Assembly (NCBI RefSeq): GCF_018691265.1
Contig: NW_024881278.1
Span: 6,503,501-6,567,500, forward strand
Length of the DNA: 64,000 bases
From: Tyto alba
Taxonomy: Eukaryota; Chordata; Aves; Strigiformes; Tytonidae
Direction of reading: 5' to 3'
Made by a program: the position numbers and the translations under genes
Notes under the pieces: generated by a model
Seen by the model: only the letters and a program-made list of their open reading frames with translations
Told to the model about the DNA's origin: nothing
Database searches by the model: none
Part shown: one piece after another, positions 46,742-58,433 of the stretch
Layout: the number at the start of each line of letters is the position of its first letter
Position numbering within the stretch: position 1 is the stretch's first letter

Positions 46742-47507
46742 GAAAAATCTCAGTGTCAGAAAATACCAACTTGTCAGACCTAGAAATAACCCTGGGACAG
46801 ATTTTGAGTAAATCGGCTGGACTTTTCTACTGCTCATTAGCTAAACCAGACAATTTCACACAAAGACCTGATGTTGTTACCTGATCTACCTCTGGACTTC
46901 AGAAGAATTCACTCTAGCCATTAGTAAAATATGTCCTGCCTCTAGCCTGGCCTCAGATGAACTAGTGCCCCAGGTCCCTGCCTCCCATGGCCAGCTGGGC
47001 CAGCAGTGGGCCGTGTTGCTGGAACTGGGAGCACCATGGCAGAGGTATTGATGAATGTATGGCTCTGAATGGTGTCAGTCTCCAGATTTAATAACTTGGG
47101 CGCTGTCTGATGCAAACTTCATCTAGAGCAGGGCTGGTGTGGGTGAGGTAGGTCAGGTACCAGGCTGGGAATAGAGGAACAAAAGTGGTTTGCAGTGCTA
47201 GCAAAAAGGAGATGAGGCACAGGAGGACAAGATGAGGATGATCTTTGGTTAAAGGAGGAGTAAGGCAGCAGTTGTAGAAGCAGCCTGGCAGGGGAAGGGG
47301 AGGGAGACCTGAACCCAGAGAGGTAGAGTGTACAGACAGTTTTCCCATGCTTGACTGTAGAAAAGCTAGTGTAGCAGACAGTTACATTATTTTAGTTTTG
47401 GATTTTTTTTCTGCTAATAGGAGTAGAATCTGACTGTTTAGACTCAGAGGACTGTAACTGATTAGTGATAAATTAGGATCAACTGGCAGAACTTTACTAA
47501 ATTTTTA

Positions 47508-47553
47508 CAGAGTTACTCTGAATTAAAATACTGGAGAATCTGGCCCAGAAGGT
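47508..47553. repeat. Palindromic amniote repeat fragment
   Basis: AGAGTTACTCTGAATTAAAA, then TACTGGAGAATCTGGCCCAG, matches 'ggagttactctgaatttacactggtgtaaatgagaatctggcccag' with a small deletion. Confidence 0.55.
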
Positions 47554-48559
47554 AAGTAGTTCATCCTGATAAGGTTTTGGACTCGGCCTTTCTAGGCTGT
47601 AAGGCCAAGACATTCAGCTCTGGTCTCTGTGTGACTAGGCTGTGCCGAAACAGGTAATTGTGTCTGCAGTTAATCATGGGGGAAAGCTGTATTTGCGAAG
47701 AAAACAGAGAGCCTTTAAAATCTAGGTCCCCCTACTAGGTCTGCAGGGGTTTTATTGAATCCTACAGCTAAACTAGTGACTTTGTTCTGGGAGTGGCCAA
47801 CCAATGCCACTCTGCAGGTTGAACACTAAAAGCTGTGTGGCTGAAAGCTACAGGGCCCACATTGCACAACCCAGATTCCAGAGAAAAGGAGATGTCCGGA
47901 GATGCTCTCAAGTGGCTCGTGGTGATGGTTCTCCCCAGCGGGTTGTCTGCTGTAGCAGGGGATACTCATTAGCTGATATCTGCCCAGCCTCCCTGCCAGA
48001 CCAGGGAGGTAGCACTGGCCTAGATACCTCTCTCAAACTGTCTAAAAGCTGCATGTGACAAAAGAGGCCATCCCTGCTCCCTCCTGTCATCAATATATAA
48101 AATATCACAAGAAGTTTGATAGAGATCTTTTCTCATAATTTGCTTTTTTGTCCACTCTGATGCTTTTGGATATGGTCTGTAAATGTTGCTTGCAGAACAT
48201 AAGTTAATGGTAAAGAATTTATTGAAATCTGGTAAGAAATATGTACTTACATGGTCAAATATATATATGTGAGCATAGTATTATTTTCTCAAAAAACCTG
48301 ATCACAATTTGAGAGGTAACTAGGGAGAAAAAAGAGCACTTTCTGAATTACAAAGAAAGAAAAAGCATGAAGGAATTGGAGGGCAGAAGGACGGCACGGC
48401 CGGACATTTTACCATTTGCTACTGCCAGAACTGGTCTGTGACTCAGGATTGTATGAGATAGTTGAATGGAAGACAAAAAAATTGTATTAGACTATTTAAG
48501 GATGACATTAAAGTGAGATTTGTAGCAATCCTTTTGATTAAGCTAACATTTTCCCTCCT

Positions 48560-48660
48560 GGTGTCAGGAACCTTGTCAAAATTTAGCTGCCTGTGCTCAG
48601 CACTGGCTCTGCTATGGCACAGCTGTGTAACCTTGGACAAGACTGCTGTGAAAAGAGCTA
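48560..48660 (+). repeat. MIR-type SINE relic, core
   Basis: CACTGGCTCTGCTATGGCAC (48601) and AGCTGTGTAACCTTGGACAA (48621) match the MIR core 'cggctctgccacttactagctgtgtgaccttgggcaagt' almost continuously. The 3' part past 48660 is not recognisable. Confidence 0.7.
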
Positions 48661-50685
48661 TGTGAAAAGGGGTGTTGGGGGCTTCCTCCACTTTGCTCAG
48701 GATTTGCTTTTAAACTCAGGAGGTTGCCTGGCTCTTTGCCTGAGCTACACTGCAGGTGAACCTGTGCTTAGCCATGTACCTTGCTGATCCTGATCTGGTC
48801 CCCTGATCTGCTGACTTGACTTCTGGATTCACCCACCCATTTTGCCATAACTTGTCTGGCAATCAGTGAGCTCTTGGCCGATGCCCGTTACTGTCACGGG
48901 AACTTTTTCGAGTACTGTGAGACTGCGCCCTTTCCTGGTGAGGACCCTGCCCTGCCTGCTTTGCTGTCACTCTCAGCTTCTGTCTCATCTCCTGTGAGGA
49001 GAAATCCACTCTTGCTGTTCCCTAGCACTCAAGTCCTGGGGTGCTAGGAATCCTTACCTGTGGTAACAGCACTCTTACTGTGGTCTGCTGCAGGGACAGA
49101 GCTAAGTAGGTACTAATAATTTCCTAAAAATGCCTTACTGGATCAGAACAGTGGCCCATTTATACCCTGCATCTATAGCAGTGAGAGCAGGAGGTACCAG
49201 TACCTCAGTTGCAGACTGAAAAACTCAAACCTGCCTCCATTCATGTCTATGGGACACAGGCTCCTAGAAGGTGTCCTCAGGTATACAGTTTGAGGATAAG
49301 AGTCTACTCTTCTAAACTGAAGAATACTGTGATCATGCCTAGAAATGAAGAAGCAGCCAGAGAAAAAAAGAAAGCATGTAAAAATGTAGAAAGCAGAAGA
49401 GAAGGACTGCAGGGTTCATGAAAGAGATATAGGAGAAAAAACTAGAGTATTTTCTGCCCTTATCTTTATTTCTGCTCTCTTATCACTCCTAGTTTTGCAC
49501 ATTCTTTTGTCTTGCCCCTTCTATACCCTTCTCTTTTCCTCCTTCCCTGGCATGATGTGATATACTGTAGCTTAAAATCTTGGCACTCTTGAACTGCCAA
49601 GTTTAAAATTCGGAAGGCTTTGAGTGGTAATAGCTGAAATATTTCATATTAGTGAAAGGTTAAAGCCAGGTCACCAGTTCCCAAGTACAGTTTGAAAGAA
49701 AATTAAAAATGCTCAGATTTGCTTACTTCTTAGTCCTCCAACTTCAGCAAACATGCAGAGTCAGACTTTGCTGCTTCTCTCAGAAGTGAAGTACAGAAAG
49801 AAGGCAGCAAATGGGGCTTTAAGTGCCTGTTTGTAACCCCCAGTTTACAGGGCAGAGAGACTCATGTGAAATTTCTGTGCTTAGGCATAGATTGCTTTTT
49901 TCATGATCTCAGTATTGGCAAACAAAGTAGTTTTTGTGAGGTGCAGTGGTGCGTTTGACTTGTGATGGTTACCTAGTGAATTTTGAACAGATGAAGCACT
50001 GTAGGTTTTTGGTGGTTTTTTTTTTTTGTTTTTTTTTTTTTTTTCCTTCCTTGACTGGCTGTGTGTTACCTTATAGGGTCTGGAAGGTGGGTGAAACCAG
50101 CTATATGTGAATTCTTTCATGAGTCAGGAATAATGATGGTATCATTTTTTTCAGGATCAAGGGTTTCTCCACAACGGCTTACAGAATATGACTCTTCCTC
50201 TTCTTTGGAGGAACTTGGGAACACTCTTCTAATTTTAGGACCATTCTCCATACTTTGATGGAGGAGAATAATCGTACTGCTCTCCTAGTCACTATATTGT
50301 GTCAGTCTGGTTTAGCATAAATTTAAGTGGGATTTTTTGCTTCCTTTACTTATTTATCCATATATGTCTTTAAGTCAATTCATTTTCTTGCTATTCAGAT
50401 GTCAGCCAGAGTGACAAATCAATATCTGACCACGTAATTTTTTGGTGTAGAAAATGAGGCATGTTTAGGGGGGTTACAGGAAAAGAATGACAGAAAAGGG
50501 CACATTTTAAAGCGAAGTTAACGCTCTGGAACTGGACAGATTGACATCAATCAATAAAGCACAAGGAGCTGCTCAATGGCTGTTGCTTAAGCCTCTTCTA
50601 GAATGACCATTTACAAGGGAAGGTCATTCAATTTTTGTGCTGTTGTATGTCTCAATCCTGCCTCATGATACATGCAAACACTTTC
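48661..50685. other. Unannotated non-coding stretch
   Basis: No gene is supported. Open frames of 60-79 codons are unrecognised, and one (49881-50120 minus) is extended by the poly-T tract at 50016-50044. Pyrimidine-rich segments occur near 48780-49020 and 49440-49560 but have no CpG clustering. A short, highly local T/G-rich tract is listed separately. Confidence 0.55.
50003..50044. repeat. T/G-rich tract with long T runs
   Basis: TAGGTTTTTGGTGG is followed by T12, G and T18 (about 50016-50044). On the opposite strand it is an A/C-rich tract of the type seen elsewhere in this window. Confidence 0.9.
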
Positions 50686-50689
50686 CTAT

Positions 50690-51075
50690 GCAACTTCTGT
50701 GGTTCTCAAATTAACTATTAATGAAATGGCTATTGGATTACATTGGTATTTATTACCGCTGTGCTTCCCAGTTACTAGAATCTTGGAAATGATCCTTTCC
50801 ATACTATCATCCAAGTCATTACTGTGAATAATTAGAAAGCTGGGCTGTACCCTACTGGTAACCTCTTTCCACCTTGAAATAATCCCATTTACTTCCACTG
50901 TTTGTTTCTTGCCCTTCAGCCAATTTTCAGTCTATGCAGCCTGCCAGTTTTCTTCCTATTGTGTGAGTCTGCACCTTAGGCGCTAGTCTCCCATATGGAA
51001 ATGTTTTCAGAAAATAAGAACTGAATTTCTTGTATCCAGTCTCCCTCTAATCATTCTGCATTATACTATCATGCT
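50690..51075 (-). mobile_element. Decayed L3/CR1-lineage LINE, reverse-transcriptase relic
   Basis: On the minus strand, 50892-50779 reads VNGIISRWKEVTSRVQPS.., then HSNDLDDSMERIISKI. This matches the CR1/L3 RT stretch 'VNGxxSxWxxVxSGVPQGSVLGPxLFxIFINDLDxxIxSxxSKFADDTK'. The catalytic FADD box that should follow is missing: the sequence after SKI shows no counterpart and seems deleted. Upstream on the same strand (plus 50980-51070), CATATGGAAATGTTTTCAGA and AATTTCTTGTATCCAGTC correspond to the antisense of 'YLDFSKAFDTVPH'. LINE reverse transcriptase normally copies element RNA at a nicked target; this copy is dead and ancient. Confidence 0.75.
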
Positions 51076-52970
51076 TATATATTCAGTATTCCTTTCCTCT
51101 CCCCTGTCGGAAATGTTTGCCAAACTGTTTCATTGCTGGGTCTCTTTTCAGGGGGCTTGAATTGTCTCTCCATCTTCACCTTCCCATCTTACTTCCAAAT
51201 CACATCCCCAAACAGAGATTCAAAGTCCTTTCTATAATTATCCATGGGCAGGGAACCCTCTAGATAGCTGACTGAGAATTTCTTGGGTAGAGGATGAGCT
51301 ATCTGGTCTCCATCTTTGTGTATATTTCTGAAGGGGCACTAGTGTTGCACCATCAGTGTTTTTGTGGGATAAATGGGGGGATTTTGATTGTACAGGAAAT
51401 TTAATTAGATTTAAGGCTAATTAAATTCATTTTTTTTTTATATTAACATGTTCACAAATATTATTGCATCTCGTTAGATTTCATTCTTCTATCCTTACTG
51501 AACAATATTCAGTGGTAGTTTCAGATTACAATAAGTTCATTATGAAGATAAGGTGGAATTAGTGTAGGAAGCTCAGCTGGTTGAAGGGGTCTGTGCTTTA
51601 ATTACTGCAGAGGGTGTGCATATTAATTACAACACAAGTGATATTTACTGTACCTCAGGAACATATGACAGGGTAAAGATACTGACAGCACCAGCTAATA
51701 AACTCAGTATGATAATGAGGAGAAAAGACCATAAAAATAGAAGGAAATAAAATTATTCATAAAGTATATTGATCCCAAAGTAAAGACATTAAGCTCTGAT
51801 GAAGGGCAACAAAAGGGAAGCTCCTCACTTTATCAAACAAATAACCAAAGTAGAGAAATGTTAGCAGAGAGACAGATTGTCATTATACTGGTCATGTGAC
51901 CACGCTCTAGAGAGTACATGTGAGCAGTAAAATGTAAGATTTTTTTTTATATAAATCAACAGAAAGTCAAGTCTTTACCTGCAGGATATCAGGTCACAGT
52001 GGTTCTGAAGAGCTTGGGGGCTGGACACATTGCGAGGTAACATTTGAAGAAGAGTGACACAGCTCATTCTTTGGATGAGGAGCCATCACCAGCTACACAA
52101 AGAAACAACATGGCTAATTGGTTTAGGCTGCGATAATTGCTGCTGGACTGTGGTGTTTTTTTTCATTTGTTTGTTTTCTAATACTAATTTTGAAGCAATT
52201 GATTTAAATCCTTTTTGAGCCACCTTAACACACAGCCATTCAACAGGCATTTAAGCATATACCAAACATGAAATACAGTGGAAAGATTAGTTGCATGTCT
52301 CTCACCTAGGGGGTCAGTGCCCACTTCCCCAAGGTAGAGCTCTGTATTTCCCTGCTGGCATTTATACCTGGTTCACCACTTGGCAGCAGCACACAGAGAA
52401 ATACATCAGGGATGGCTTTCTTGGGATGACACAGCATCAGGGTAGACAGTATAGACTCAATGTTTTGTTCCTTAGCTTCCTTGGGCCTGGTACTCATTGC
52501 ACACTTCACTAGGACTTGTGTCAGGACAATTCTGTTCATCTCTCCCCTCTTTAGAATAAACTAAGGCTGTGCAAGTGAGATGAGAAAAAATGTAGTGTAA
52601 ATAATTTCTTCCAGACATTATCTTCCTTGATGTTTGGATTGCCAAAGTTTAATGTGTCTGTATTATATGACTTTTGACCAAAGTCCTTAGCCACCAAAAT
52701 GGTGGCATCTTTTGCATGTAATTACTGTACACCCTGATAACTCTGTAGTAATCTTTTTGCTCTGGCTATTTCAAAAGATTTTGCCTAAATAAAATCAACA
52801 GAAGCAGTTCAGTCCATAGTGCCTGACAGACTAGTTGGTGTCTGTGAATAAGACAGGGACCATACAGTGCGTGGAAGTTTTAGTACATACAATTCTTTTT
52901 ATTATAGACATTGTGCTACATAATGTGTTTTCATCTAAGGAATTGTAAGTTAGGTGAGTGAGGTGAAGCT

Positions 52971-52994
52971 GGCAAGCAAGTCAGCTTGCTAGCC
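52971..52994. repeat. 10-bp inverted repeat with one mismatch
   Basis: GGCAAGCAAG (52971-52980), loop TCAG, CTTGCTAGCC (52985-52994); nine of ten positions pair. A small hairpin of unknown meaning. Confidence 0.75.
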
Positions 52995-53585
52995 ATTCAT
53001 CTCTAAAGACCTATGTTCAAATCACATTTACTGAAAGCTACATACATCTACTGCTTTTTTTGTCACCATAGCCTTGGCAGACATTTGTTACCAATCACAA
53101 AGCTCCTTCATGTTGGGCATATATGTCAATCTTTGCTTAATAAAGACACCAGTCTTGAAACAGCCACTCTTGGTCAGGATCTTGTACTCTAGTAAAGCCT
53201 GAAGTGGATACCCGTTTCATTCAAATGATCCTTTCACTTTTTGGAGCACTGGTTGTTTTTTTGCTTCTTTCCATCCTACAGTTAAGAATCTACGTTTCTT
53301 CCTCCTCATCCTTCTTGACAGGTCAAGGAAATAATGTAATACTTACGTTTTCAGTGTACTGATTAACATGAATTTCAAAAGAAAAAACGAAATCTATTGT
53401 CACTGGTATTACCATAGGACCTCTAAGTTAAATGCTTATTTCCATCTTATACTAAAGTTTACCATCTACTGTTGAAGATCCTAAATTTTCTACTCTGTTG
53501 TTCATTCTATATTAATTCAGCTTTCTGTGTGGCTGTCCCCCTGATGCTGGTGCAGTGTAGGGGCAGAAATGAGAACTTTTTTTAA

Positions 53586-53623
53586 CAGGTTGTTTTTTGT
53601 TTTGTTTTGGTTTGGTTTTTTTA
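53586..53623. repeat. T/G-rich low-complexity tract
   Basis: GGTTGTTTTTTGTTTTGTTT.. continues with TGGTTTGG and T-runs, containing no A or C over most of its length. It mirrors the A/C-rich tracts at 42.6 and 58.4 kb. Confidence 0.85.
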
Positions 53624-54519
53624 AGTCAGTTACTTGTTTTATGCATTGGGCAAAGTTAGCTGCACTCTAAATATCTGAGCCTCTTGAATCTATAAAACAG
53701 ATTGAAAATACTGCAAGAGCAGTTGGTGTCTTGACATTTCAGGTACTTTTATCTAAAGCCAGGAAGCTTGAGAATATACAAAATAGAAAAATTATAACAA
53801 AAGTATATGACCACTTTCAAAGCTTCAAAAAGGTCTGGTTTGCATCTGATAAGGTTTTGGATAAATGTTTGGGTTTGTCTTTCTTTTATTCAAATGAGTT
53901 TGCCTATCCCTAGTTGTAATTCAGTGAGCTAAAGACTAATAGCTTTCCAGTGGCCTTTGTGAAATGTGTTGGTGGTGTTGGTTCAGTTCCCAATTTTAGT
54001 AGCAGTAAACCCCCTACTGCTATGGGCACTTGTGCTCCTGTGTTTGACAGAGGGATTGAGGTTTCATTTACTCTCTCACCCTTAGAGATGGTCCTTCCAA
54101 GATTAGGACTGAAGCAGATTTGAGGACATTGGGGAAGCATATGTTCTTTCTGTGCATGCCTCACATATCCTTAAATTTCACAGTTTCTGGGCTCTGATTC
54201 AGTGTCTTTCAGTGATGCATTTATCAACAGATTTTTAAGAGGAAAAAAAAAATACAGAAAAGTTAACCTCTATCCTAGTTCCTCCTGCAGTCGCTACTTG
54301 TGAGGAACAACAAGGAACAAAAAGCACAAAAAGCAAGACAGTGATGTCTTGATATTTTTGATGATCTGAACATGAAGAAGCGCTGATCTAGATGCTAATG
54401 CTTAAGGACTGATTTGAAAATTTTCATTAAAAATAGAATTTTAAACCTCCCCTTCTGTATCCCACTGTAAAGCTATTGTCTTCATTGGGGACAGTCTTCA
54501 TTTAGTCCTGTAAGGCTGT

Positions 54520-54692
54520 TAAGCATATTGAAGTCATGTTTACCACATGGGCTTAATTAAGTAAATGTGCACACTTAAGTGTTTCCCTAAATCATAGCCT
54601 TAAGCCTAGGAGAAATTCTTAAGTAAATTTGCGTGTTATGTTGACTTAAAGCTAAGCATCGGGCTTAAATGCTTAGATGAGTTCAGCCTAAC
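54520..54692. repeat. CTTAAG-rich palindromic ancient element
   Basis: Within 170 bases, ACACTTAAGTGT (a perfect 12-bp palindrome at 54571-54582), CCTTAAGCC, TTCTTAAGTAAA, GACTTAAAGCTAAGCAT and GGGCTTAAATGCTTAGATGA alternate. The pattern resembles degenerate elements I recall from turtle and bird genomes (form: gcacatgcttaactttaagcatgtgcttaagtgctttgctg). It begins with TTGAAGTCATG, similar to the 'gacttcaatg' core of the other palindromic family here. No coding capacity. Likely a MITE-like element, class unknown. Confidence 0.5.
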
Positions 54693-54892
54693 TGCAGTCA
54701 GAAAAGAATTGGAACACCTGGCACGTGTATGTATGACACAGGCGTAAATAAGCACAGTTTCAGCAATGTAGAGCATAATGGTATTTCCTGGATCAGAAGG
54801 AACTCTGATTTATGCTAACAGTCAGTGTGACTGTGAGATTTATTTTAAAGGGCTAGCAAAGTAGGGCAGAAAAGAGTATTAGTGGATTCAGT

Positions 54893-55065
54893 ATATTTAG
54901 CGTTTCAAGGTGTTTTACAGGGTGCTGCATAAAGACCTCATAAGGAATCTTAATAACTTCAGGGTAGATCCTGGTTTGTGTTCAACACCTGTTAAAAAAA
55001 GAGGAAATCAAGCACAGGAATAAATTGGCCGCTTTCTTGTTCCTTATGGCCCCTGCTACTTTCTA
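54893..55065 (-). repeat. MIR-type SINE relic, reversed
   Basis: TTCAAGGTGTTTTACAGGGT and GACCTCATAAGGAATCTTAA (compare 'aagcgctttacaaacattaa..ctcattaatcctcac'), then CTGTTAAAAAAAGAGGAAAT, CAAGCACAGGAATAAATTGG and CC (compare 'tttacagatgaggaaactgaggcacagagaggttaagtgacttgcc') follow the MIR order on the minus strand. Confidence 0.6.
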
Positions 55066-55394
55066 CTTTCTGCAGGAGCTGACGTGATATGCTGACCATA
55101 CTGAATAATTTTGTCTAATCGGTGTTCCGTAACATTTTGAGGAATTCCAAGGCTAATCAGACTGTGTACTTGGCGAGTATAACGACATGGTATACAATGA
55201 AATTCTGGTTCTCAGGTGTGTTTTTACATTTTGAATTAGTGCTAGCATAAGAGTCAGAGAAGTCAGCTCAATTAAGATGGCTACTCTGTAGGATGGTACT
55301 AGTTGTCGGTCAGAAAGACAGAACACAATGTAAGGGTGGTCAAAGAATATAAATCATAAAGAAGAAAATATTTTAATGCCGCCATATAAATCAA

Positions 55395-55832
55395 TGGTAT
55401 GTCCTTACCTTGAAAATCATGTTCACTTTTGGTCACCTTATCTCAAAGACATAACAGAAATAGAAATGGTCCAGAGAAGGGCAAAGAAAATGAGTAGAGC
55501 CATCTGAGAGCCTTTCATATAAGGCTACATTAAAAAGGGCAGGATTATTATTTAGTTTGGAAAGAAGAAGAGCAGGAGGAAATGTGGCAGAGGCATATAA
55601 AATAATGAAGGGCATAGATCAGGCCAGTCTGCTGCTTCTCATTACATTTGTCTGTAACAAAAGAAAAAGAGAGAACTCAAAATAGAACAACAACGGGCCA
55701 AAGGCTGATTCATTAGAGTGAGTGTAGAAGTACAGCACACGATGAATGTGTGCATCTAACTTGTGGAACTCTGAGCTGCAGGATGAAATGAAGCCCAAAC
55801 AATTTACGTTAATAAAGCCCCACACAAGTTTT
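55395..55832 (+). mobile_element. L3/CR1-lineage LINE, ORF2 C-terminal relic
   Basis: On the plus strand, an uninterrupted frame at about 55505-55625 reads ESLSYKATLKRAGLLFSLE, then [19 protein letters not shown]. It matches the C-terminal CR1/L3 ORF2 motif '[35 protein letters not shown]'. Upstream, LKIMFTFGHLISK (about 55411-55450) matches 'LENHVHFWSPYLKKD' and is followed by stop codons, so the frame is broken. Downstream, ACTTGTGGAACTCTGAGCTGCAGGA (about 55759) corresponds to the 'WNxLPxxVV' region at nucleotide level. It lies 4.3 kb from the RT relic at 50.7-51.1 kb in opposite orientation, so the two are separate insertions or an inversion. Ancient and dead. Confidence 0.75.
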
Positions 55833-58100
55833 TTTTTAATACTCAAATAGTTTATAGTCCTTCCAACCAGGATTTAAAGAAGACCTGTCATTACTCCTCA
55901 TGCAGGCATAAGATATTTACCAGTGGGGGTGGAGGAATACCTTTTTCCCTGTGGTACTATATTGCACAAGTTAGGTACAGAATGAGGCAGGAGAGGCAGT
56001 ATGCCTTTCCTTGCTGCATTCAGTATTGGCTGCTATGAGAGACAGAATGCAGTATTACAAGAATTATGCATGACAGTTTTGAAGTTATTACCCACTGGCA
56101 ATTTATCAGCCAAGAATTTGTGCAAAGAAGTGACACTTCTCTTTGGAGTCTGGGTTTTACTTCCCGTTTGTGGTCTTTGTTTTCTGCCTTTGGTCTTGCC
56201 AGAGTTTGGTAACTGGTTTGGGGGTAGTTAACCAGAACAGCTTCTAATATTTTCCCTTGCTTTGTTGCCCCTAGTCTCCTGGTGACTGTAGAATAGGAAT
56301 CAATGTACATGAGCTTTTAAGAGCCTGATCATTACAAGGCAAGCATGATCATTAAATGATCCCCACTTTATTAATGCACTTTATTGAGTATCTTTTGCTG
56401 TATGTCTGGCAATTGCACTTGAGGTAAGTTAGGAACAATTGCAATGTTGAATAAATGTAATAGAGGTAAGCAACAGTAAAATATTAGTTAGGATATCCAG
56501 AGCACTCTGGAAGTTAGACACACTCTGTTGAACCTTAACTTCATGTTTAGTCATCAAAGTTCCTGTTCTCCATTTGCTTTTCATTTGTAAATAATGCAAA
56601 AATTTATCAGGCTGCCTTGCTGCAAATAGAGACTTTTAGTTGAACTCGGTGCTTGCTTTTCTCTTAAATTCCTTCTTAGATGAATATAATAATAGAATAT
56701 AATAGAATATTGTGAACAGACTGAAAGTCTTTCTTAACCTCTTATTTGGGTAGTCAACAGTTACTTGTGAGCTTTCCGACTTTTTTTTTCTTTCTTCAGA
56801 GGAAAGGTAGAATGTCTTTGTTGTTAGCAATGTATCTCTGATTTGTAAAATACAATTTCCTTTAAGGATATTTGAGTACACAGACTTAGATTCTTCTTAA
56901 ATGGAACATAAGCGCTTTTGTACCAAGTGAATTTGAGCTGAAGAGGTCTGAGCTAAGTATGGAAAAAATACTCACAAATATTTCCCATATTAAAATAAAG
57001 AACTGCAACTGAAATATGCAGTGACCTTGTCATGTTTGCTTTACCTGAACAATGAGAGGTCAGATTACATTAGCACAGATGCTGAATTTTATACTTGTAT
57101 TTCTGAATATTCACAGTGAATAAAATTCTTCATTGTGCTGAGGGCTAGCAGCATTTAGGTATCACCCGTTACCCTTGCCAGCCCTATCCTGGGATGATAC
57201 AGCAGGATTGTGCTGTACATATATCACCCTACATGACCTACAAAATCCACCCAAAGTGAATTTTTTCCTTTTCCTGAAAGCTGTCTCCTTCTTGCCTGTG
57301 GCTTGCAAAGGATGCTCCATTGTTCACAGTACTGGTGTTTGGCTCTTGTCTAGACCAATGTTCGCTCATCACAATACCCCTGTCAACACCATGCTATGTA
57401 TGTGTTAGCGGCACTATATTACTGTTGTCAAATGGCTCTGCTGTCATGTAGTGTTTAAATGTAAAAGATATAGGTGACGATGTGAAGCTGGAGATTTGTG
57501 CTGAAAATCTGGATTTTAAGTTGTCTGCAGCGCCGAAGTTGAAAAGCTGAGACAGTTTTACAATAAATGTAAGCAGTTTAAGCAAGCTTGTAGCTATCAA
57601 GATGTGGATCTATGTTTTCCCCTCTGAAACGTGCTGCCTTTCAAGAACGCAAGTGTGGCATTTAGGTGACACCGTAATGCTCATCTGTGTGCCCTTTCTG
57701 GGGCTGACTCTGCTTCTGCCTCCCCCTGCCTGCACACACCGTAACTCTAAGGGTCTTCAGTGACCCTGCCACAGGCTACAAGACCAGTGAGCTGAAGAGG
57801 AGTCTAAACTTCTAGTGATACAGGAAAAGATGACAATGAATAAAAAGCAGTGCTCTCTTTCACTTCTACCAGATTCATTTCAGATCTGTTTTCTAGCACA
57901 CAGGAAAAGAAACTAAAAGCTTTATTTTTGATTGATTATTTTCCCCTGGTGTTACTTGCCTACCTCTTTCTATTTTTGTTTCTGTTTTGGTCCAATACTC
58001 ACAGGTGTTCCTGGTCTTCCCTCAGACTGGGTTGTGCATGAACTTCCTAAAATCCAGTGGTTGGTTGAGAATAATTCTGAGTTTCTGACTTAACTAGAAA
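55833..58100. other. Unannotated AT-rich non-coding stretch
   Basis: No gene is supported. The 96-codon minus and 76-codon plus frames at 56001-56310 overlap each other and match nothing known. It contains a small tandem repeat at 56684-56711 and a moderately GC-richer patch at 57640-57780 without CpG clustering. Confidence 0.55.
56684..56711. repeat. ATAATAGAAT tandem repeat
   Basis: GAATATAATAATAGAATATA followed by ATAGAATATT: about two and a half copies of a 10-11 base unit. Confidence 0.75.
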
Positions 58101-58136
58101 GAAACAAAAAAAAAACAACCAACCAACCAACCAAAA
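58101..58136. repeat. A-run and (AACC)n microsatellite
   Basis: GAAACAAAAAAAAAAC is followed by four to five copies of AACC (58117-58134). Confidence 0.9.
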
Positions 58137-58433
58137 ACAGAAATACAAGAGAAGACTGCTTTCTTTCCTCTTTATCTGTTAGACTAAAGCAAGGGAGACA
58201 ACACAACCTACAGCAGTCCTCAGAGAAGAAACTGGTGTTTTGTTACCCTAAATTGAAGCATAGGCTCTAGCCATATTCAGAGAAACCAAATGTCTCTTGG
58301 TTCATGGCCTGTAGTTCTGGGCAGATTTGACTGGAAATCCAGCTTGATTAAAAAACAGGTAAAGTTCCTTATGTGGACTGTGCCAGTCTGTCAGTGGATC
58401 CCTATATTCCTTCAGAAAAGATTACCTTTCCTT

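Larger units (their letters stand above)
38771..48555. other. Non-coding stretch with clustered ancient repeat fragments
   Basis: No gene is supported. The 189-codon minus frame (42515-43084) runs through a 17-base homopolymer and lies over two opposite-strand open frames. The 145-codon frame (40699-41136) and the 94-codon frame upstream (40327-40611) have no recognisable domain. Palindromic-family fragments at 39575-39650, 40191-40213, 41471-41500, 43395-43500, 46411-46440 and 47508-47553 and simple repeats are annotated individually. The remainder is unique AT-rich DNA with a moderately GC-richer patch at 42700-43090. Confidence 0.5.
51076..54519. other. Unannotated AT-rich non-coding stretch
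   Basis: No gene is supported. Open frames reach 84 codons (53910-54164 minus) without known features. A GGCAAGCAAG/CTTGCTAGCC near-perfect hairpin lies at 52971-52994, and a T/G-rich tract at 53586-53623. The rest appears unique. Confidence 0.55.
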
